DNA from: Chryseobacterium taeanense
Lineage (GTDB): Bacteria > Bacteroidota > Bacteroidia > Flavobacteriales > Weeksellaceae
Direction: 5' to 3'
Assembly: GCF_900099685.1 (NCBI RefSeq)
Contig: NZ_FNDW01000002.1
Location: 186,001-250,000, forward strand
DNA: 64,000 nt
Part shown: piece after piece, positions 8,048 through 19,432 of the stretch
Layout: the number at the start of each line of letters is the position of its first letter
How positions within the stretch are numbered: the first letter of the stretch is position 1
Made by a program: the position numbers and the translations under genes
The notes under the pieces: model-generated
What the model saw: only the letters and a program-made list of their open reading frames with translations
Databases searched by the model: none
What the model was told of the DNA's origin: nothing

Positions 8048-9478
8048 TTAATGTCCTGATTTCGCATCGGCATCTTGCTTTACATGCCCCAGATATTTGG
8101 TACAGTAAGCTCCGAAAATCAGAATTACGACATAGCAGAATACCGGAATGATAAACGAATGCTGTACTCCGAAAACATCAGCCAGATATCCCTGGAAGAT
8201 AGGTACGATAGCTCCTCCCAAGATAGCCATTACGACTAATGAAGAACCCTGACTCGTATATTTACCTAATCCTGAAATGGCTAACGTGTAAATATTCGAG
8301 AACATAATGGAATTGAATATTCCGATTCCCAGAATACTGTACATTGCCATTTCACCATGATTTAACATAGCAGAAATTAACAGAACGACATTCACTGCCG
8401 CAAAGATAGATAGTGTTCTTGCCGGAGCTGCTTTCCCGATGAAGAACGCCACAAAATTCAAAGCAATAAATACAAGGAAGAAGCTGATTTGTGCAAAAGT
8501 AAGATCTACAATACTGAAGATCACCAAAAACACAGCCGCCGCTGCTCCCAGCATATACAACGCTTTTTTACCCTGACTGAGAGAATGGTTCAATGAAATA
8601 GCCCCTAAGAAACGGCCGATCATCGCCCCGCCCCAATACAGGGAAAGATAGTTTTTACTTACCACTTCGGATAGATTCATCACTTGTGGCTGCTCAAGGA
8701 AACTGATGATGAAACTTCCCACGGCTACTTCTCCGCCCACATAGCAGAACATGGCTACCACTCCAAAGATGAGATGATTATGTTTCAGGGCTCCAAAACC
8801 CTTGACAATTTCTTCACCTTTTACCTGAAAGTCAGGAAGCTTCACTCTTGAAATCAATAAAGCTACCAGTAAAAGGATTCCTGCAAAGATCAGATAAGGA
8901 ATCTTGGTGGCTGCTGCAGAGAAAGAACCGTCCGGTGCAGAAAATAATTCAAAAATAAGATGTCCGCCCAAAACCGGTGCGATCGTTGTTCCGAACGCAT
9001 TAAAAGCCTGGGTCATATTCAGTCTGCTGGACGCCGAATCTTCCGGACCAAGCAGGGAAACATAGGCATTCGCAGTGATCTGAAGGACTGTAAATCCTAA
9101 TCCTAAAATGAACAGTGCCCCTAAAAATAATCCGTAAGAAGCAAAGCTTGCCGCAGGATAAAAGAGTACGCAGCCTAATGCCGCAAGAAAGATCCCGAAA
9201 AGGATTCCTTTTTTATAGCCCACTTTATCAATCGGGTCGCCCTGTGTGGTCGATATTAAAAAATAGATCAGCGAGCCGATAAAATAAGCTCCAAAGAAAC
9301 AGAACTGTACCAGCATCGATTCGAAGAACGACAGGCTGAAGAGCTGTTTCAGATAAGGAATAAGGATATCATTCATGCAGGTGATAAATCCCCACATGAA
9401 AAATAAAAGGGTGATGGTAACAAGAGGAACTGTATAATTCCTGCTTTTAGCCTTTACATCATTGCTCATAACATTCAT
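8048..9478 (-). CDS. Sugar:proton symporter, FucP/GluP-type MFS transporter
   Basis: The 476-residue protein has about 12 membrane helices. It starts with the FucP-family pattern LLFFMWGFITCMNDILIPYLKQLFSLS and contains FIGSLIYFLIS and GPEDSASSRLNMTQAFNAFGTTIAP, typical of glucose/galactose and fucose MFS symporters. It would import a monosaccharide across the inner membrane. It is the last gene of the glycan locus and probably takes up the sugar released by the two GH3 enzymes. The exact sugar cannot be told from sequence; glucose or galactose is the likely guess. Confidence 0.88.
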   Translation of the reverse strand: MNVMSNDVKAKSRNYTVPLVTITLLFFMWGFITCMNDILIPYLKQLFSLSFFESMLVQFCFFGAYFIGSLIYFLISTTQGDPIDKVGYKKGILFGIFLAALGCVLFYPAASFASYGLFLGALFILGLGFTVLQITANAYVSLLGPEDSASSRLNMTQAFNAFGTTIAPVLGGHLIFELFSAPDGSFSAAATKIPYLIFAGILLLVALLISRVKLPDFQVKGEEIVKGFGALKHNHLIFGVVAMFCYVGGEVAVGSFIISFLEQPQVMNLSEVVSKNYLSLYWGGAMIGRFLGAISLNHSLSQGKKALYMLGAAAAVFLVIFSIVDLTFAQISFFLVFIALNFVAFFIGKAAPARTLSIFAAVNVVLLISAMLNHGEMAMYSILGIGIFNSIMFSNIYTLAISGLGKYTSQGSSLVVMAILGGAIVPIFQGYLADVFGVQHSFIIPVFCYVVILIFGAYCTKYLGHVKQDADAKSGH

Positions 9479-9683
9479 TTATTTAAAAAAGTGGTTAAAG
9501 ATACCTATTTTACGGATAAAATCTTAATCTGAGACATTAAACTTATCATGAAAATAGTACTTTGTATTAAAAATTAAGAAGCTGAGTAATTAAATTCAAA
9601 AAAGTTTATGGGGTTTTGTATAAAGCATTGAATTAAATAAGATCTAAACTCAAAAACTACAGCTTCTCTAATGTTACAATGAT

Positions 9684-12140
9684 TTAAGGTTTCAAATCTT
9701 TAAATTCTGTATCGGCAGCAAATACATGCTGAACTTTCTCTACCGTGATTTCTTTAGGAACTGAAAAATCAATTGTCTGTCTGATATCCAGAGAAGAGGC
9801 TCCTATAGAAATTTTGTAATTTCCTGGTTCGGCAATCCATGCGCTTTTTGATGGTACGAATGATGCAAGATCTTTTGGTTCTAAAGTCAGAGTAATAGTT
9901 TGTGATTCTCCCGGCTTTAAATCTTTGGTTTTAGCATACGCTTTCAGCTCAGATGTTGGCTTGTCAATACTTTTGTTGGGTGCGGAAAGGTATAATTCTA
10001 CCACTTCTTTTCCGTTTACTTTTCCGGTATTTTTAACATCAACACTAACTTCCAGCTTATTATTAAAAGTTTTTGAATTTGTTTTAATATTGGAATAAGC
10101 AAAATCGGTGTAAGATTTTCCATAACCGAATTCATACGAAGGTTTTACTCCAAATGTATTGAAATAACGGTATCCGACGTAAATGCCTTCCTGATAGGTC
10201 ACATCTTTCGGATTATCAGCAGGTACCCCCGGGAAATTCTTTGCTGAAGCATGATCTGTGTAGTTCACCGGGAAAGTCATCGTCAGTTTTCCGGAAGGAT
10301 TTACTTTACCTGAAACCACATCTGCCACGGAATGCCCACCTTCCTGACCCGGTTGCCATGCCAGTAAAATAGCATCTGCCTTATCCTTCCATGAAGCAGT
10401 TTCTATAACGCCACCAATATTTAAAATAACAACAACTTTTTTCCCTTTAGCATGGAATGCTTTGGAGATCTTGTCCAGCATTTCGATTTCTTCTGTTGCG
10501 AGATTAAAATCATTATCAACAACTCTGTCTCCACCTTCCCCGGAATTTCTTCCCAGCGTAACGAATGCAATCTCGGAAGTTTCAGCTTTTTTAGCATAGA
10601 AAGCATCGTCTAATTTCATTTCAGGAAGTCTTTCGGGCAAAGCTAGAATTCCTCTTGCTTTTCTCCGTTCTTTTTCGGCGGCAACCTCTTTTTCAGCGTG
10701 AGGTTTGTATAGATCGACTAATTCTTTGTCTAATTTGTAACCGGCAGCATTTAAACCTTCCAGAAGAGAAACGGTATGTTTGTTATTCACGCTTCCGCTT
10801 CCTGTTCCTCCGGTAATCCATGCATAGGAAGTTACCCCGAATAATGAAACTTCTTTTTGTTTATCGGCAAAAGGCAAAGCATTATTTTCATTTTTAAGTA
10901 AAACCATTCCTTCTGTCGCGGCATTTCTTGTAACTGCAGCATGGTCGTTCAGATTTGGCTTGTCGCTGTATTTATATTGTGTGAAAGTCGGTGTCTTAAA
11001 AATGTATTCTAAAATTCTTTTTACATTTAAATCAGCCACCTGCTGTGACAGTTTACCTGAATTAAGAGCTTCCAGCAATACTTTTTTCTGTGCAGGAATT
11101 CCCGGCATTAAAAGGTCATTCCCGGCATTCATCTGTTTTACAACATCAGAAATTCCACCACTCCGGATAGATTCAAATCCCGGGAAACCTCCGAACCAGT
11201 CGGTCATCACAATTCCTTTGAAGCCCCATTCATTTCTTAGGACTTGAGTTAATAAATCTTTTGAATCTGATGTATAAACCCCATTCACTTTGTTATAAGA
11301 TGACATTACTGTCCAGGGTTGGGATTCTTTAACGGCGATTTCGAAATTTCTCAGGTATAATTCTCTCATTGCCCTTTCTGAAACGTGGGCGTTGATCGTC
11401 AAACGATTCGTTTCTTCATTATTTGCAGCAAAATGTTTGATGGAAGTTCCTACACCCTGAGATTGAATTCCATTAACGATTGCCGCGGCAGTTTTCCCTG
11501 AAATTAAAGGATCTTCGCTATAATACTCAAAGTTTCTTCCGTTAAGAGGATTTCTGTGGATATTAAGGGCTGGGGCGAGCAATACATCAACGCCGTATTC
11601 CTTTACTTCATTTCCCATGGCTTTTCCTACCTGCTCAAGAAGCGTTTTGTTCCATGTCGAAGCCAAAGCGGTCCCTACCGGGAATGCAGTAGCATAATAA
11701 GTTTTGGAATCATTTGCTCTGGTCGGTGCAATTCTAAGTCCTGCAGGCCCGTCTGCTACTACCGTTGCCGGAATTCCGAATCTTGTCAATTCCGCAGTTC
11801 CTCCCGCAGCACCGGGAACAAGTCCTTGCTTAGAATCTCCTACAGGCCCGGTAAGGACTTCAATTCCAGGCATTCCTGTTCCTACCAACAGATCGACCTT
11901 TTCTGCATTGGTCATTTGTTTTATAATCGCATCAATCCTTTTATCGTCTGAAAGTCTTGTATCTTCCCAAACATCAAGCTTTCCGTTTTTGTTGAGGTCT
12001 TTAAATATTTTTCCGTTAACCGTTATTGTCGGATTATTCTGGGCTTTGGCAAGAGGTGAGGCTGCTAATAAAGCAAGGAACAATCCTGTGTATTTTGCTT
12101 TCTGAGAAAGTGTTATTAATGTTGATATATTCTTCTTCAT
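9684..12140 (-). CDS. Glycoside hydrolase family 3, beta-glucosidase-like, exported
   Basis: The 818-residue GH3 enzyme has a signal peptide ending near AKAQ and an N-terminal Ca-loop-like motif (DLNKNGKLDVWED). The GH3 (beta/alpha)8 domain includes KHFAANNEET and the nucleophile Asp314 in MTDWFGG. The second domain carries Glu535 in SGEGGD as likely acid/base. A fibronectin type III-like domain forms the C-terminal ~150 residues. It releases beta-linked terminal sugars in the periplasm or at the surface. A 217-base gap separates it from the hydrolase gene upstream. Specificity (glucoside or xyloside) is not decided by these motifs. Confidence 0.93.
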   Translation of the reverse strand: MKKNISTLITLSQKAKYTGLFLALLAASPLAKAQNNPTITVNGKIFKDLNKNGKLDVWEDTRLSDDKRIDAIIKQMTNAEKVDLLVGTGMPGIEVLTGPVGDSKQGLVPGAAGGTAELTRFGIPATVVADGPAGLRIAPTRANDSKTYYATAFPVGTALASTWNKTLLEQVGKAMGNEVKEYGVDVLLAPALNIHRNPLNGRNFEYYSEDPLISGKTAAAIVNGIQSQGVGTSIKHFAANNEETNRLTINAHVSERAMRELYLRNFEIAVKESQPWTVMSSYNKVNGVYTSDSKDLLTQVLRNEWGFKGIVMTDWFGGFPGFESIRSGGISDVVKQMNAGNDLLMPGIPAQKKVLLEALNSGKLSQQVADLNVKRILEYIFKTPTFTQYKYSDKPNLNDHAAVTRNAATEGMVLLKNENNALPFADKQKEVSLFGVTSYAWITGGTGSGSVNNKHTVSLLEGLNAAGYKLDKELVDLYKPHAEKEVAAEKERRKARGILALPERLPEMKLDDAFYAKKAETSEIAFVTLGRNSGEGGDRVVDNDFNLATEEIEMLDKISKAFHAKGKKVVVILNIGGVIETASWKDKADAILLAWQPGQEGGHSVADVVSGKVNPSGKLTMTFPVNYTDHASAKNFPGVPADNPKDVTYQEGIYVGYRYFNTFGVKPSYEFGYGKSYTDFAYSNIKTNSKTFNNKLEVSVDVKNTGKVNGKEVVELYLSAPNKSIDKPTSELKAYAKTKDLKPGESQTITLTLEPKDLASFVPSKSAWIAEPGNYKISIGASSLDIRQTIDFSVPKEITVEKVQHVFAADTEFKDLKP

Positions 12141-12289
12141 AATTCTTTTTTTTATTGATTACATTCTAAAATCACGGCAACAAACTGTTCAGATATAGTC
12201 ATTGCCGCAAAAAAAGAAACTATATATTAAAATTGATTTTGTTGTTTAATTTTAACCACAAAAGTTTTGTTGACTTTATGATTAGTAGC

Positions 12290-12350
12290 TCTCGCAAATC
12301 TTGCAAATTTTGCAGATGAATAATCTGCTTAATCTTTTATATCTGCGGAA
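12290..12350. repeat. Putative dispersed intergenic repeat (TCTGC-type)
   Basis: The short spacer holds an imperfect palindromic string with repeated GCAAAT/GCAGAT and ATCTGC words. It resembles short intergenic repeats that I recall as frequent in Chryseobacterium. No second copy is in this window, so the call is weak. Confidence 0.3.
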
Positions 12351-12357
12351 ATAAAAA

Positions 12358-13236
12358 CTATAAGAACTTGTGGAATTTCAACCAATCCAGATAGATATCC
12401 GACCATTTATCAACCGGTAAATTCTGTTTTGCCATTCCGAAGCCGTGGCCTCCTTTTTCATAAATGTGCAGTTCTACCGGTTGCCTCGCTTGTAGCCATT
12501 TACTGTAAAGCAAAACTGATTTTGGAGCGAGCTTCAGCTGGTCATCGCTGGCTGCACAGATAAACAGCGGTAGCGTAGTGTTCGGTATTTCTGTATTTAA
12601 AATTTCTTCACTTGGTCCTCCGTAAATGGAAGCGGCAAAGTTGGGTAACGTGGAAGCATCTTTGCTGTGAAGCACACTTTCCAAAATAACACTCGCTCCG
12701 GCAGAAAAGCCGATAACGCCCAGTTTTTCTGTATTAATATTTAATTCTTTTGCATGGGTTCTAATGTAAGAAATTGCAGTTTTGATGTCTTCACCAGCCA
12801 TTACTTTGATCGGTGCTGTTTTTGCGTCAAAAGCTTTTCTGTCTTTGATGTTTTCCATCATTTCGCGAGCCGGGTCACCAGTTTTGGTTTCAAGCAAACG
12901 ATATTTTAAAACGACTGCTGTAATTCCTTTTTCCTGAAGAATTTTTGCTAAATCTCTTCCTTCTTTATTAATAGAAAGACTTTGAAAACCACCTCCGGGA
13001 GCGATAACAATTACAGTTCCGTTGGCTTTTGCCTTTGGTGCTTCGAATATTTCTATTGCGGGAGCGGCAACGTTGTAAACCAAATGGGTTTTGAATAAAT
13101 CAGAATCCATTTCTTTTTCAGAATACGTCCAGTTTTCTGAGCCTGGTGCTTTTCCTTGGTATAATGGAATTGATTTTTGAGCATTGATGGTATTTAATCC
13201 GAAAAGGAAGATACTTGCTAGGATTAATTTTTTCAT
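12358..13236 (-). CDS. Alpha/beta hydrolase, xylan esterase-like, exported
   Basis: The 292-residue protein has a signal peptide (MKKLILASIFLFGLNTINAQ) and an alpha/beta-hydrolase fold. The HGG-like oxyanion segment is IAPGGGFQSLS, the nucleophile elbow is GFSAGAS and the C-terminal His is in KGGHGFG. This combination matches secreted carbohydrate esterases and acetylxylan-type enzymes of the BD-FAE/COG0657 group. It likely removes acetyl or other acyl groups from the glycan before the GH3 enzymes act. The assignment as carbohydrate esterase is an inference from the locus. Confidence 0.82.
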   Translation of the reverse strand: MKKLILASIFLFGLNTINAQKSIPLYQGKAPGSENWTYSEKEMDSDLFKTHLVYNVAAPAIEIFEAPKAKANGTVIVIAPGGGFQSLSINKEGRDLAKILQEKGITAVVLKYRLLETKTGDPAREMMENIKDRKAFDAKTAPIKVMAGEDIKTAISYIRTHAKELNINTEKLGVIGFSAGASVILESVLHSKDASTLPNFAASIYGGPSEEILNTEIPNTTLPLFICAASDDQLKLAPKSVLLYSKWLQARQPVELHIYEKGGHGFGMAKQNLPVDKWSDIYLDWLKFHKFL

Positions 13237-13256
13237 TTTGATTTGATTTTAAATTT

Positions 13257-13335
13257 TAACGCAAAGAGCACTAAGATTTTTTTGATATTGTTATGCAAAT
13301 TTTTCGTTCGCAAAGGCGTTTCACTCAGCGAAGGC
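13257..13335 (+). repeat. Dispersed intergenic repeat, copy A
   Basis: The stretch with CTAAGATTTTTTTGATATTG, GTTATG and CAAAGGCGTTTCAC closely resembles the reverse complement of 34092-34160 elsewhere in the window. Both copies are in gaps between genes. No reading frame is evident, and a longer A/T-rich tail runs to the next gene. Confidence 0.6.
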
Positions 13336-13444
13336 CGCACTAAACTGACAGTATTGACAAACATTGTGTTGATTTTAAAGTCAATTTTAACAGCGAATCT
13401 CACGCAGTCCGACTTGAGCGGAAATAGCTGTCCAAATACTTATT

Positions 13445-14626
<1,182 letters not shown>

Positions 14627-14805
14627 TTAAAATTTTAAACATTAAGAAATTAAGTTTTAAATAATAAGTTGCTTAATGTATCTTAATAAAAATCAATGTA
14701 TTGATTTCTTAATTTTTCATCGTTAATATTTTTCTTAAAGCCTTAATGTTGAATTTTTAAGAATAACTCCGTTTATTTTGATTAAGAAAAATAAGTTTGA
14801 ATCAG

Positions 14806-14833
14806 AAAAACCGGACAAAAAATGCCCGGTTTT
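14806..14833 (-). terminator. Hairpin downstream of the second GH3 gene
   Basis: The stem AAAACCGG/CCGGTTTT (14807-14814 with 14826-14833) lies 32 bases after the GH3 stop on the minus strand, with a T-rich end in that direction. It probably reduces or ends transcription between the receptor-GH3 pair and the esterase gene. Confidence 0.6.
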
Positions 14834-14864
14834 AGACATCAATTACGAATCAATTTATGATGAA

Positions 14865-17156
14865 TCATTTTTTATACTTCTCTGTTCTGGCATCTTTGAT
14901 TACACCGGACCAGTTCATTCCGTATCCGAAATCATAGTTATGACCTTCAGAATCTTTATGAGTTTCCATGTCGTAAGGAACATCTTCTTTCTGCTTTTCA
15001 ATAGTCACCATATTTGCAGGCATCTGAAGAGGAAGCAGTCCAGAAGGCTCGTATTTTCCTGTAACAATGTCTAAAACGGCCTGATTTGAAACATTAAAAT
15101 TCATTAAAATTGCATCAGCATGTTTTTCAAATTCATTGAAAATCATCGGTTTTGAGGCCGTTACAGAAACAATAACAGGTTTTCCGTTCATTGCTTTGTA
15201 AGTGTTCTGGATTGTTAATAAATCTGTGAAATTGGTTGCTGTTGAGGTTTTATTTTTATAGGTTCTGTCGTGTACATTTGGGGCAACGACTGGATCGCCG
15301 GCTGCAATGCTTTTCTCACGAGCCTCTGTTGCGGTATAAGTCTGGTACTGAAGCGAGATCGGCAGATACCCGTTTCCGCCCTCTGCGGCATCAATATCGC
15401 TGTAACCGCCTTCTTCACTGTGTGGGCTTTTCACGAAAACCAATGCAAAATCTGCTTTTGAGGGGTCTTCAGTGACATTATAATGTTTCTTTACTTTTTC
15501 AATGTCAATAGGATAATCTAAAGACGGAGCGGTGTAAATTCCCCACCAGTTGAACGTTGCCGGAGAATATCTTTTCGGAATGTAAACCGTTTTTCTTTCT
15601 TTAATCGGAAGAATGTTGGCTTTGTTTTTCAGCATCACGATGGATTTTACCTGAGCTTCATAACCCGCTTTCATAAATTCAGGATTTCCAACGATTTTCT
15701 TGGTTTCTTCAATGTTGACGTATGGATTTTCAAACAATCCGGTTCTGAAGAAATTTCTCAGCAAACGAACCGCAGACTGCTCAAATTTAGCACGATACGC
15801 TTTTTCGCCGTGTTCTTTTACGCCCATCTGATAGGCTTCCAAAACAGGCCCTTTATCATTATTTCCTCCAAATTGGTCAACTCCGGCTTCCAACACCTTA
15901 TAATGGCGTTCCGCAATGGAAAGTTTTTCAGCGCCCCAAGGTTTTCCGGCAAATCCGCCTGGCGTTTTTGGTTCGTCAGCTGTAATCAACCAGTCGGTAC
16001 AGACTACACCGTCATATTTATATTTTCCACGAAGTAAATCTGTGATTAAATATTTACTGTATCCGTTTCCGACATTTTCTCCGTTTTTGGTATCCTGGTT
16101 AAAGCTAATTGTGTAATATGGCATTACCGCAGCAGCTTCTTTCGTTCCTCCATTAAGTTTAAATGCTCCTTCTGTAAAAGGTTTTACGTGGTTTTGAAAA
16201 TTATTTCCAGGATAAACCGCAAATTTTCCCATCGCCCAGTGACCATCACGACCGCCTTCTTCAGGTCCGCCTCCCGGCCAGTGTTTTACCATTGCATTTA
16301 CGCTTTTGTTTCCCCAACCGTTTTTGCTCCCGGTTGTTGTCTGGAAACCGTCAATATAGCCTCTGGCCATGTCTGCTGTCAATTCTGGACTTTCAGAAAA
16401 AACATAAGCAATTCTGTACCAACGAGGTTCTGTTCCTAAGTCGATTTGAGGTGATAAAGCCGTTGAAATTCCTAATGCTCTGTATTCCTGAGCGGCTATA
16501 TTTCCGAATTTTTTAACTAATTCCGGGTCAAAAGTTGCGCCCATTGCTAAACCGTCCGGCCAAAGAGAGATTTGTCCGCCAGCACCTTCATTAAATTCCG
16601 CCGTTACCGTTGCTGAATGTCTCGGGTCTGTACTGTTATTAGCTGGAATTCCCAATCCCAAACCTTCAATATAAGCTTGAATATTATTGCTCCATTGTGC
16701 TGCAATTGCAGGAGATTCAACCGTCGTTACCAAAACGTGACGAAGATTGTCTTCCTTTAAAAATTTCTTTTGCTGGTCTGTTAAATCAGAGGCTTTTGCA
16801 CCGCTTTCCTTATAAAATTTCCCGTTATATTTTCCTGCTCTAATGCCATCTGGTGGCGCCGGAACCGATTGGTGACCGCTATAAAGCATCAAGCCTGCAA
16901 TCTGTTCGATAGACATTTTTGAAGCTAAATCTTTTGCACGCTCATCAACAGGAAGTCTCCAATCTTCATATTTGTCGAGTTTTCCGTTTTTGTTTAAATC
17001 TTTGAATTTATTTCCGCCAATCGTAAGGATTTTTACGCCTGAATCTGCGGAATATCCTAAAACCGGGCCTTTTGAATTCGTAACCGTCTGAATATTCTGT
17101 GAAAATGCTGTTATTCCTAAAAATAATGCGGCAACATTTAAAACCGTTCTTTTCAT
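14865..17156 (-). CDS. Glycoside hydrolase family 3, exported
   Basis: The 763-residue GH3 enzyme has a signal peptide (to about AFSQ), the same Ca-loop-like DLNKNGKLDKYEDWR element as its neighbour, KHWPGGGPEEGGRDGHWAMG and nucleophile Asp388 in VVCTDWL. It differs from the 818-residue enzyme: it lacks the fibronectin-like C-terminal domain and has an EGGRDGHW loop, so the two are not recent duplicates. It ends in a Lys-rich tail. It lies 12 bases after the TonB receptor gene, so the two are probably cotranscribed. Confidence 0.92.
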   Translation of the reverse strand: MKRTVLNVAALFLGITAFSQNIQTVTNSKGPVLGYSADSGVKILTIGGNKFKDLNKNGKLDKYEDWRLPVDERAKDLASKMSIEQIAGLMLYSGHQSVPAPPDGIRAGKYNGKFYKESGAKASDLTDQQKKFLKEDNLRHVLVTTVESPAIAAQWSNNIQAYIEGLGLGIPANNSTDPRHSATVTAEFNEGAGGQISLWPDGLAMGATFDPELVKKFGNIAAQEYRALGISTALSPQIDLGTEPRWYRIAYVFSESPELTADMARGYIDGFQTTTGSKNGWGNKSVNAMVKHWPGGGPEEGGRDGHWAMGKFAVYPGNNFQNHVKPFTEGAFKLNGGTKEAAAVMPYYTISFNQDTKNGENVGNGYSKYLITDLLRGKYKYDGVVCTDWLITADEPKTPGGFAGKPWGAEKLSIAERHYKVLEAGVDQFGGNNDKGPVLEAYQMGVKEHGEKAYRAKFEQSAVRLLRNFFRTGLFENPYVNIEETKKIVGNPEFMKAGYEAQVKSIVMLKNKANILPIKERKTVYIPKRYSPATFNWWGIYTAPSLDYPIDIEKVKKHYNVTEDPSKADFALVFVKSPHSEEGGYSDIDAAEGGNGYLPISLQYQTYTATEAREKSIAAGDPVVAPNVHDRTYKNKTSTATNFTDLLTIQNTYKAMNGKPVIVSVTASKPMIFNEFEKHADAILMNFNVSNQAVLDIVTGKYEPSGLLPLQMPANMVTIEKQKEDVPYDMETHKDSEGHNYDFGYGMNWSGVIKDARTEKYKK

Positions 17157-17167
17157 TGTTTTACATT

Positions 17168-19432
17168 TTAGAAATTAAAGTTTACTGATAGCTGACCTGT
17201 TAAAGGCATAATGTAGGTTCCTGTCAACAGTTTTCCGTAGTAAGGGCTTGCATCGGTAATGAGTTCAGCACCGTTGATGGTTCCACTTGCTCCTCTTTGA
17301 TTGAGGAAGTTGATAACCGTTGCGCCAACATTGATGTTTTTGTTAACTGTATAACTCACACCTCCGAAAGTTTCCCATCTTGGAGCAAAGTACAAGGCAT
17401 TCGTAAGGTTCGCATATTGTTTTGAGAAATATCTGAAACTCGCCCAAAATCTCCATTTGTCAATGGTATAGCTAGGATCGATTTCCATCAAAACTTTAGC
17501 AACACCTAACACATTATTGTCGCTGTAATTGTAATCTTTTCCGAAAGCATTGAAATTAAATTTTTTATACACCGGATTTTGGAACGTCACTAAGTAATGT
17601 AAATTAAATCCTTTGAAAGGTTTCAACACGAAATCGGTTGTCCATCCCAACGTTTGAATATCGTAATAAACCGTTGTCGTTTGAGCCTGAGAGCTATTCG
17701 CCGGGTTTACAAGGTTGTATCTGTTCAGGTTGTTGTTCTTTTTAAGATAAGTCGCCTGAGAAATCAGCTGAATCCAGTTGGTGTTCCAGAAGACTCCGAA
17801 TGCTCCCAACGGGCTTTTAATTTTATTGGTATTTGGTTCGAAAGCCTGAGAATAACTTTCCAGTCTTCTGTTTTCTTCTGTGTATAAGAAGTTGGCTAAA
17901 ACTCCGAAGTTTTTGGTAATGTTATAAGTCGCGTTTAAACTTCCTGCAATCTGGAAGAAACTTTGGCTGATATGATCGAACTGCGCAGGATCTGTAAAAT
18001 TAAAACCAACCGTTCTTGGTGTCAAAGAATATTCTCCGTCAAGGATGTGGTTTCTCAAATGTAAGCCGTAGCTTAGATTAAAGTTATCGCTAACTTTCCA
18101 CTCATCCGTTCCATAGACTGAAAGTTTGTTTTCTGTTCCGCTATGGTATTCTCCACCTGCATTGTAGTTGTAGAATCCGTCAGCATCCGTATTTGGACCA
18201 ATCAGTCTCTGAGGCTGTGGTTCAACAGTCTGGAAGAAGAAAGTACGATCGGATGTGAATTTGTTAACGTGATAATATTGTTCCAATACTCCGAATGTCA
18301 CATTATGATTTCCAAGCTGTTTATTTAAAGAAAAACGACCGGCAACGCTGGTAATTGGAGTTTCCGGAGTGTACATTCCCAGAATTGTTCCTACCTGTCC
18401 TGAATAAGGCTGACCAGTGGAAGCTAAAGTATATCCTGCTGAAGAATCTGCATTGAAAATACTTAAAGGAATCATATTTGCCATTTTCACCTTGGAAAAA
18501 TGCGCTCTTGTGGAGAATTTAAAATTCCAGCCGTTGTCTAAAAGATAATTACCAAAAATGTCGATATTATGCGATTTTGACCTGTTATCATTTCCACTCA
18601 TTGAGCGCCATGAATATTCACCGGTAAGAATATCTTTTACTTTCATCAGTCCGTCTCTCACCACATAAGAATCTCTACCAATTTTGAAATTATCCAGCTC
18701 GGTTACTTTTCCTTCTGCACCATATTGGAAAACGGCATAATTGGTAATGCTGTAAGAATCTGCATATTTGTATAAAAGAGAGATTTTACCTTTATCATTA
18801 TTAAAATATTTGGTAATACCTGCTCTGAAAATTTTGGTTTCATCGGCATTTCTGGCAAAGCCTAATTTGTATGTACTCGGGTCAAAGTTGGTAAAAGCAC
18901 CTACGGTATAAGTCCAGCCGTTTTTTGAAATCGGTCCGGAAGCATTTACGTCACCTTGCAGCCAACCAAAAGTACTCGTTGTTAATTTTCCTTTTAGCTT
19001 AAAATCCTTTGTTCCCGTTTGAGAATAAGAATTCACTGCAAATCCCAAGTCACCCATTGTGTTGGCTAATTGGTCCATTTTCAAAAGTCCTGTTTTTTCC
19101 AGGCCTACACTTTGTCTCCATGTTTTGTTGGGAAGCTCCGGCCAGAAGAAATAGACTGCCGGAAGGTCGTTTTCAAGAATTGTGATTCCACCCACTGTTG
19201 ATGGCAAACCGATATTTACGTCTCTCGGACTTGTATTGTTGGCTGCATTCAACATTACGTTTCTGTTGTTGTCTTCTTTTGACGAAGTGGTAACGGTTTT
19301 TACGCCTTCTTCATTTTTAACCACTGCTTTTACTGCTGTTTTCACTGAAGCACTGTCGGTTTCCTGTCCAAAAACGGTTGTGAAGGAAAGCACCAATGCC
19401 AATGCTGAAATCTTAAGAGTTGATTTTTTCAT
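17168..19432 (-). CDS. TonB-dependent outer-membrane receptor without a SusD partner
   Basis: The 754-residue protein has a signal peptide ending near VFGQ, a plug domain (about 50-150, with SPRDVNIGLPSTVGGITILEN) and a beta-barrel whose strands alternate aromatic residues up to the terminal QLSVNFNF. It imports oligosaccharides or glycosides across the outer membrane using TonB energy. No carboxypeptidase-like N-terminal extension and no SusD gene are nearby, so it is not a SusC/D pair. As the first gene of the minus-strand locus it sets the entry point for the substrate of the GH3 enzymes. Confidence 0.88.
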   Translation of the reverse strand: MKKSTLKISALALVLSFTTVFGQETDSASVKTAVKAVVKNEEGVKTVTTSSKEDNNRNVMLNAANNTSPRDVNIGLPSTVGGITILENDLPAVYFFWPELPNKTWRQSVGLEKTGLLKMDQLANTMGDLGFAVNSYSQTGTKDFKLKGKLTTSTFGWLQGDVNASGPISKNGWTYTVGAFTNFDPSTYKLGFARNADETKIFRAGITKYFNNDKGKISLLYKYADSYSITNYAVFQYGAEGKVTELDNFKIGRDSYVVRDGLMKVKDILTGEYSWRSMSGNDNRSKSHNIDIFGNYLLDNGWNFKFSTRAHFSKVKMANMIPLSIFNADSSAGYTLASTGQPYSGQVGTILGMYTPETPITSVAGRFSLNKQLGNHNVTFGVLEQYYHVNKFTSDRTFFFQTVEPQPQRLIGPNTDADGFYNYNAGGEYHSGTENKLSVYGTDEWKVSDNFNLSYGLHLRNHILDGEYSLTPRTVGFNFTDPAQFDHISQSFFQIAGSLNATYNITKNFGVLANFLYTEENRRLESYSQAFEPNTNKIKSPLGAFGVFWNTNWIQLISQATYLKKNNNLNRYNLVNPANSSQAQTTTVYYDIQTLGWTTDFVLKPFKGFNLHYLVTFQNPVYKKFNFNAFGKDYNYSDNNVLGVAKVLMEIDPSYTIDKWRFWASFRYFSKQYANLTNALYFAPRWETFGGVSYTVNKNINVGATVINFLNQRGASGTINGAELITDASPYYGKLLTGTYIMPLTGQLSVNFNF

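Noticed and set aside
10960-12105. Long plus-strand frames opposite the GH3 genes
   Set aside because: They are antisense to well-supported GH3 coding sequence and contain no domains.
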